Source: Hyalella azteca (Eukaryota; Arthropoda; Malacostraca; Amphipoda; Hyalellidae). From it: a DNA stretch of 64,000 nt. Positions 59,295 to 64,000 of the stretch are shown in pieces (the first letter of the stretch is position 1; each line of letters starts with the position of its first letter). The stretch spans positions 100,979 through 164,978 of the forward strand of contig NW_025933301.1 of the NCBI RefSeq assembly GCF_000764305.2, written 5' to 3'. Below the pieces are notes generated by a model. It did no database searches and was not told where the DNA came from. It saw only the letters and a list, made by a program, of their open reading frames with translations. Made by a program: the position numbers and the translations under genes.

Positions 59295-59509
59295 GCTCTC
59301 TGTGTAGCCGGTGCCTTTCTCTAGCAAAGCTTGACAAGCAAGGTCAGTGAGTGAGCTTGGTTTCCATGAAATGTACCGTGCTTCTGTTTTCCTGTTGACA
59401 TACACGCTCATCTGATTCTCTTGGTGTTGGATACTCGGGGACAGCTCATATGTGTTGCTGGTGTCGGAGTCGTGCACTCTCTGCTTGCTCTTCAAACTAT
59501 CAATTGTGG
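59295..59509 (-). CDS. Possible coding exon of an unidentified minus-strand gene
   Basis: A minus-strand open segment ends at a perfect donor (GAGAGC followed by GTAAGT, G at 59294) in phase 0. It encodes about 71 residues, including VHDSDTSNTYELSPSIQHQ, MSVYVNRKTEARYISWKPSS and LTDLACQALLEKGTGYTES. Codon choice and residue mix look like real protein. A usable acceptor (GGGATAG, AG at 59511-59510) precedes it, just after an in-frame TAA. The partner exons are unknown; the gene would run leftward through or past the PNRC-like gene. Family not recognised. Confidence 0.4.
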
Positions 59510-62500
59510 CTATCCCGATTTACCAACCACCAAGACGGCAGAAGCAAGATGACACTCGTGTCAGGTCCTGGAACTCAGATACGAGTTGACATGTAAAAAT
59601 AGTTCGGGAATATGCAGCTCCATTCGTCGTACAAACTAAAGGAAAATTTAATTAATAGCCTTGGGCAGAAAATAGTATTAAGTTGGAATTTTTCAGGAAG
59701 GGTAGTCTCCATTTTTTGGTCATATTGGCGCAAAGTATGATAGCTGCGATGGCCGCGACAAGCCCAATGATCTCAGGAGCGTTCGCCGAAATACTCGCGT
59801 CTTTATTTGGGTGAGGTCAGAAGCCTCGCTTGCTGTTTGTTATGTTGTTGTTAGTGCCGGCGTGCACCGAGACCAAAGACCGCTTTCTGATGGCGGTATC
59901 ATATCATGCGGCCCTAATACTAATTGACTTAACTAATGTGTGTGTGTGTGTGTATCTTCTTATAAGTCACTCGGTCACAGGGAGACCAACTAAACCAATT
60001 GTATGTCATTGTGAATCTAAGGAGAATTGAAGCGCTGTGATAAACGAGGCATCCAATTCTGAAGCCGCCAACTTCAACTCTCCTTCCTTGCTAGTATTAA
60101 GAGACGTTTGTTAAGCCTTCGAGAAGGCGTTGCGCTAGAGTTGGACAAATTTTCGGTAATGTACAAAGAATTATTTCTATATATCATTCAGGAAAAAATG
60201 AAAACATAAAAAAAATTAGGTTCACCATCGAACTTCGGTACCTGACAGCCATTTGCTTTATCGACCTTCTGACCATAGCCGCCCACCCCGGCTCTAGGTT
60301 CATATAGAAGTGATGTTTCTAACGAAAAAGAAACATCCGTTACGGTGGGCAATGCAATTCTAATTTTTAGAAATCATTCGGGCAAAATTACTGACACTTG
60401 GCTTGTTTAATTACCAAAAACATATTTCTCATTCATGAGTGAATGTGAGCGTGCCTGATATGAAGTGTGCGAGGAGTGAGTAGCTAGTCAAAAGCTCAGT
60501 GTGAAGTGCTAAGAATGCATGAGGCCCATTCTAATGCATAGTTTGTATTTTTATGAGAAATTCTTTGCACTCTTACTATTTTTCCCTCCTGTCTATTCTT
60601 CTTTGGCTCACTGCGCCCTGTAGTGCCTTCCTTTCCGGGCTCGCCCTAGAGCCCACCAATATTTTAATAAGGGGATAGTAACGCAATACAACCCCAATTC
60701 TTCAGCCCTTGTCTCAACTTACTCTAACCTAACTTACTTCTTCCCACAGGCGGTGTTTGCATTAAACTCTGTCAACTTGTTTCATTAACCTGTCATGAAA
60801 TGGCGGTTGAATTCATCTTGACGTTGAATCGATGTGTAGGTTGAAGTAACTTTCCATGCGGTTGATGCATATACCTACAACTTCTGAAGAGAGAATTGAG
60901 GATTTCGCCCATTTGAATCTCACGGCCGTTTGTCGTGGTTGGGCTGTTTATTGAGAAATGCTACATGAATTATTATTTATAGATATTTTTTAATATTTAC
61001 CGTTCATAACCTTCGGCTATCGCATTCACTTGCATATCCGCGAAGAAGACCTTGATTCCGTTAGATTTATGAGAGCGCCTTCTGGAGTTTCACCAAGATG
61101 GTGTTGGGCGAAAAGGCTCTGAATCGTTTTGGAGAATTCCGTTAACAGTTAATATAAATTCATATTTGGCAAGATTAATGCATGACCGACCTAGTTTATT
61201 GCTTGAAAGCGAAAAGTCGTGCTTTCTCTGATATATATGTAATCTTGTCACTGTGGCATTGAAAAGCGATTTAAGGAGAGAATAATGAGATCAGTTTTGT
61301 GGTACGGCTGGAGCGAATGGACGATGAACGAAAGAAAAATAGAAGTTAAAAACAACAATTAGCAGTGATGAATGAAGCATTCTGCAAGCGAGTTCATGGG
61401 AAGATGTAATAGCCTGAAAAATGTTATAACATATTCCATTAGCTTATCTTCGAAATCAGTAAACAAAGAACGAGACAAGAAAATCGTGTTTGCAAGGGAG
61501 ACTGCCTTGTAAGTGATGTCTGTACGCCGTAGGCGTGGCTCGGTAAAAACCCAGGCGGCTATGGCTGAGCCAGTGCTTCCCATTTAAAATTATACAAATG
61601 GGTTAAACACTCAGGAAAGTTCCTGTAAATATGCACCAAAAAACAGGTTCAGATCCTCTGGCGTGTTTTACTTTTATTAACTAAATATACACACCTTTAA
61701 CGTATTTTTAGAAAAGAAAACTCGTTTCATTAAACAGGTTAAATTTTTCGATAATTCCGAATAATTGATCGTTTCTGGAACGTTTTTGGATTAATTGCTC
61801 GAAACGTGCGATCTTCATACTATAACTCCCGTTAATTTTACTTAATCTGAATCGTGGCAATGCAATTTCCTTCCATGTGTTGTATCGAATTTTGAAAAAA
61901 CAATTATGAGGAAATTAATCTAAAATAATCAGAAAGTTTACTACGTGTTCCAAATGGTATTAATAAAGGTATGTCGATAAACTATGGTTGGTGATCTAGG
62001 TTCGCAGTACATTCATTAGTCCCAATTTTTTGTGTCATAAGGTGATTGGATCTTCAACGGAGTATCGGGAATAGCTTAGTTTGTGCTGAATTTTCTACAA
62101 CCAGTCGCATGTTCAGTAATACTTTATATATTACACTCTCAACAGTCTACTTCAAGATAGCTAAAATTGTTAGAAAGCCAATATAAATTTTGGACCCATG
62201 AGGGTTAGAAAGTAATCGAAGTGGCTTGTATATAGTATGTTCATTGTGGCTGGACATTAGTATGTGGACTTCTTCACCTGGTGAATTTTTCAAAGCTTGC
62301 GTAAAAATGAATCGTGAAAAATACTTAACAGGTTCTGAAAATAAATCTTGCCGTTATCATGTTTGCAACGCACGATAAGACTATAAATTTCAAAAGTCGT
62401 GACCTTATTTACCCAATAAAATGTTCAGTTAAGCTGGAGTTGCTCTCAGCTGGGCATTACGAGATTCAGGGTCAATGCATGCGCCGTACTGCGGTGATCA

Positions 62501-63116
62501 TCTTCGAGGCGCGTTTCATGCGCATGCCTTCCTCGAGTTGGACGTTGATTGTCTATTTAGTACTAATTTCCCTTCAGATGGTCACCTTAAACCTTAGTGA
62601 TGCCAAACTTCAGTTATATTGGAAAATAATTGTCCAAGCTTATAATTCTGTCAAAGGTTGACAGTCATAACCTTGAAGGGATCTGTCTGATCTAGTAAAT
62701 CAATTAGTTAAAACCTGAAGGGTTTGGGTTCGTTTATCATTGTCCGAATAACATATTAAATATTCATTGGCCAGGGAAGGATAATGACAACACGTGTATC
62801 TAATCGTAAGTAGTAAAGATAGGTTCACGGGATACACTAAATAGAAGTTACAGGATCAAAGCACAGTATGTGCAGTAATTTTGGAGATGGAGTATAACGA
62901 CACTGCGTGTTGGCTGAGTGCCGGAGTCTAGAGTTAACGGCATGACTGCAGCTGAAGGTGTAATATTGTCAACCTTAATTAAAGATTTCGGTGTAATGTT
63001 GTCAACCTCAGCCTGTTACTAGTGTCAACATGTTAGTTGTTACTTGTTAAGTTGTTACCAGTTACCACTTACAGGTATTTTTTCATGTTTCAGTTTGCTT
63101 ACAGTTATTTTTACAC
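59510..63116. other. Non-coding stretch
   Basis: A short TG run lies at 59939-59954. Open frames at 61359-61583 (minus) and 62359-62661 (plus) lack splice, family or composition support. No other feature recognised. Confidence 0.4.
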
Positions 63117-63297
63117 AGTTATTTTTATGTTTCACCTTCCCTACATGGATGTTTACTTTAATCTACCAATCCCAAAAATAATCCACATATATATGCAAAT
63201 AAATGACTGATTTTTTATGTGTATATGAGGATAATTTTTGAGATTCGTAGATTAAAGTAGACATCCATGTAGGGAAGGTAAAACATAAGAATAACTG
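63117..63297. mobile_element. ~180-bp foldback (MITE-like or hairpin RNA-like)
   Basis: Near-perfect inverted repeat with almost no loop. The outer arms contain CCTTCCCTACATGGATGT (left) and ACATCCATGTAGGGAAGG (right), continuing inward through TTTACTTTAATCTAC / GTAGATTAAAGTAGA to an AT-rich centre. The pairing continues, with mismatches, to the middle. There is no coding capacity. Confidence 0.8.
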
Positions 63298-63461
63298 TAA
63301 TTTTTATTTACTATATCTAACCCGTACTAGTTCGGTTAGGATAATTGCAATAAAGTTGCATTGATATGTTTTAAAATTTTTTTATTATCATTAAATGTTT
63401 ATGAGTAAATCCCAATAGCAGAACACTAAATATTTAGAGATTTCCAATAATTTTGGCCATT

Positions 63462-63570
63462 GTAGCGGCGCTACATTTTACTGTAGCGGTAGCGGTAGCG
63501 CCCGCTACATTTAGAGCATGTAGCGGTAGCGCCGCTACATTTCAATTAAAGTAGCGATGCCCAGCTCTGC
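63462..63570 (-). repeat. GTAGCGG-rich patch, possible hAT-like transposon end
   Basis: Repeated GTAGCGG/CCGCTAC units, including GTAGCGGTAGCGCCGCTAC, form several overlapping inverted repeats. On the minus strand the patch begins CAGAGCTGGGCATCGCTAC, which resembles hAT terminal repeats of the CAGAGxTGGGCA type. No second end or 8-bp target duplication was found. Confidence 0.35.
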
Positions 63571-63899
63571 TAGCAGGTAATAAGCAGAAAACTTTATACG
63601 CATGCCAAAGGACGACGTACTTTAATACGACTCATACCATCGGATTTCATAAAACCCCGTAGAGGCTCAATGGGAGAAGATCAGAAGAAGAGTATACAGA
63701 TAAATTAATCGACCGTATTTTCCCCCATTATAGAAATGCCTGCCATTTCGGCCTTACTGAATATGCAGTAAGATTTTGTTATTTTTTTATGTTTTGTGTA
63801 TTGGTAGCTGAATCTCTTTCACAGAAGATCTTGTGATTTGCATTTCCTGAATAGGAATAGAAATAAATAAGATAAGAATAGGGGGATTTGGGGATTGAG

Positions 63900-64000
63900 A
63901 TGCGGAGTTTGAATTAAGGGGTGGAGCTCGAGCCGCCTAGCACGCATGCGCGGGACCGGGGGAGTATTTAACAGGAGGTAGCGGGCGACCGCGGGCAGTC
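63900..64000 (+). promoter_or_regulatory. CpG-rich core promoter at the right edge
   Basis: GC content rises sharply. ACGCATGCGCGG (63940-63951) resembles an NRF-1 site. TATTTAA (63965-63971) is followed by GCAGTC, whose A at 63997 is 32 bases from the first T, the spacing expected for a TATA box and initiator (YCAKTY-like). A plus-strand gene probably starts here and lies outside the window. Confidence 0.4.

Noticed and set aside
61359..61583. 74-codon minus-strand frame with an acceptor-like TTTTTCAG inside
   Set aside because: No donor partner, no homology recognised, AT-rich codons.
62359..62661. 100-codon plus-strand frame
   Set aside because: No splice, promoter or domain evidence.
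1..64000. tRNA, rRNA and other classical RNA genes
   Set aside because: I looked for B-box-like and conserved RNA motifs on both strands and found none convincing; a covariance-model scan would be decisive.

Overview
The window is animal nuclear DNA, AT-rich and intron-containing, with many different minisatellites, several foldback elements and short interspersed repeats. The protein-coding content points to an arthropod. A minus-strand stoned locus (stonedA/stonedB) is present in the two-cistron layout known from Drosophila. The repeat style would suit a crustacean or another non-dipteran arthropod, but the species cannot be fixed from the sequence alone. One 78-base N gap (38827-38904) shows that this is a draft assembly.

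Left part (1-13 kb, minus strand): the stoned locus. One exon of about 5.9 kb carries the complete stonedA cistron (8039 to 4458), a 29-base spacer, and the first 752 codons of stonedB (4428 to 2172). StonedB continues through three phase-matched exons (1926-1725, 921-755, 593-428) into its stonin homology region and runs off the left edge. StonedA has 1193 residues and no methionine after the first. Upstream lie an 18-bp array with 15 CACGTG boxes, a CpG-rich array with hairpin cores, a 15-bp array, and a CpG-rich stretch near 12.8-13.05 kb with a good splice donor that may be a leader exon.

Middle left (18-28 kb, minus strand): a second large gene, starting at 27832 beneath a CpG-rich 5' region. 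It encodes a Ser-rich disordered protein with DPF, NPF and three WxxF-type motifs and a duplicated MLLETSFCG block. Its second exon ends at a splice donor that lies at the edge of a 36-bp tandem array in which every unit repeats that donor. I do not recognise the family by name. Because stonedA and stonedB also carry DPF, NPF and WxxF motifs, an endocytic role is a reasonable guess and no more.

Middle (28-51 kb): no gene I can support. It holds copies of a short mobile element with an internal GGAC/AGAC microsatellite (one copy inserted into another at 42 kb), two foldback elements, a perfect 18-bp hairpin, and several minisatellites.

Right part (51-64 kb, plus strand): a complete two-exon gene (51631-51813 and 55078-56298; 467 aa) whose C-terminal PP-x4-LPxPPxxW motif resembles the PNRC decapping/NMD adaptors. 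Its intron holds two inverted Penelope-like (GIY-YIG) fragments and one copy of the short mobile element. A possible minus-strand exon (59295-59509), a near-perfect 180-bp foldback (63117-63297), a possible hAT-like end, and a CpG-rich TATA/Inr-like promoter pointing rightward complete the window.
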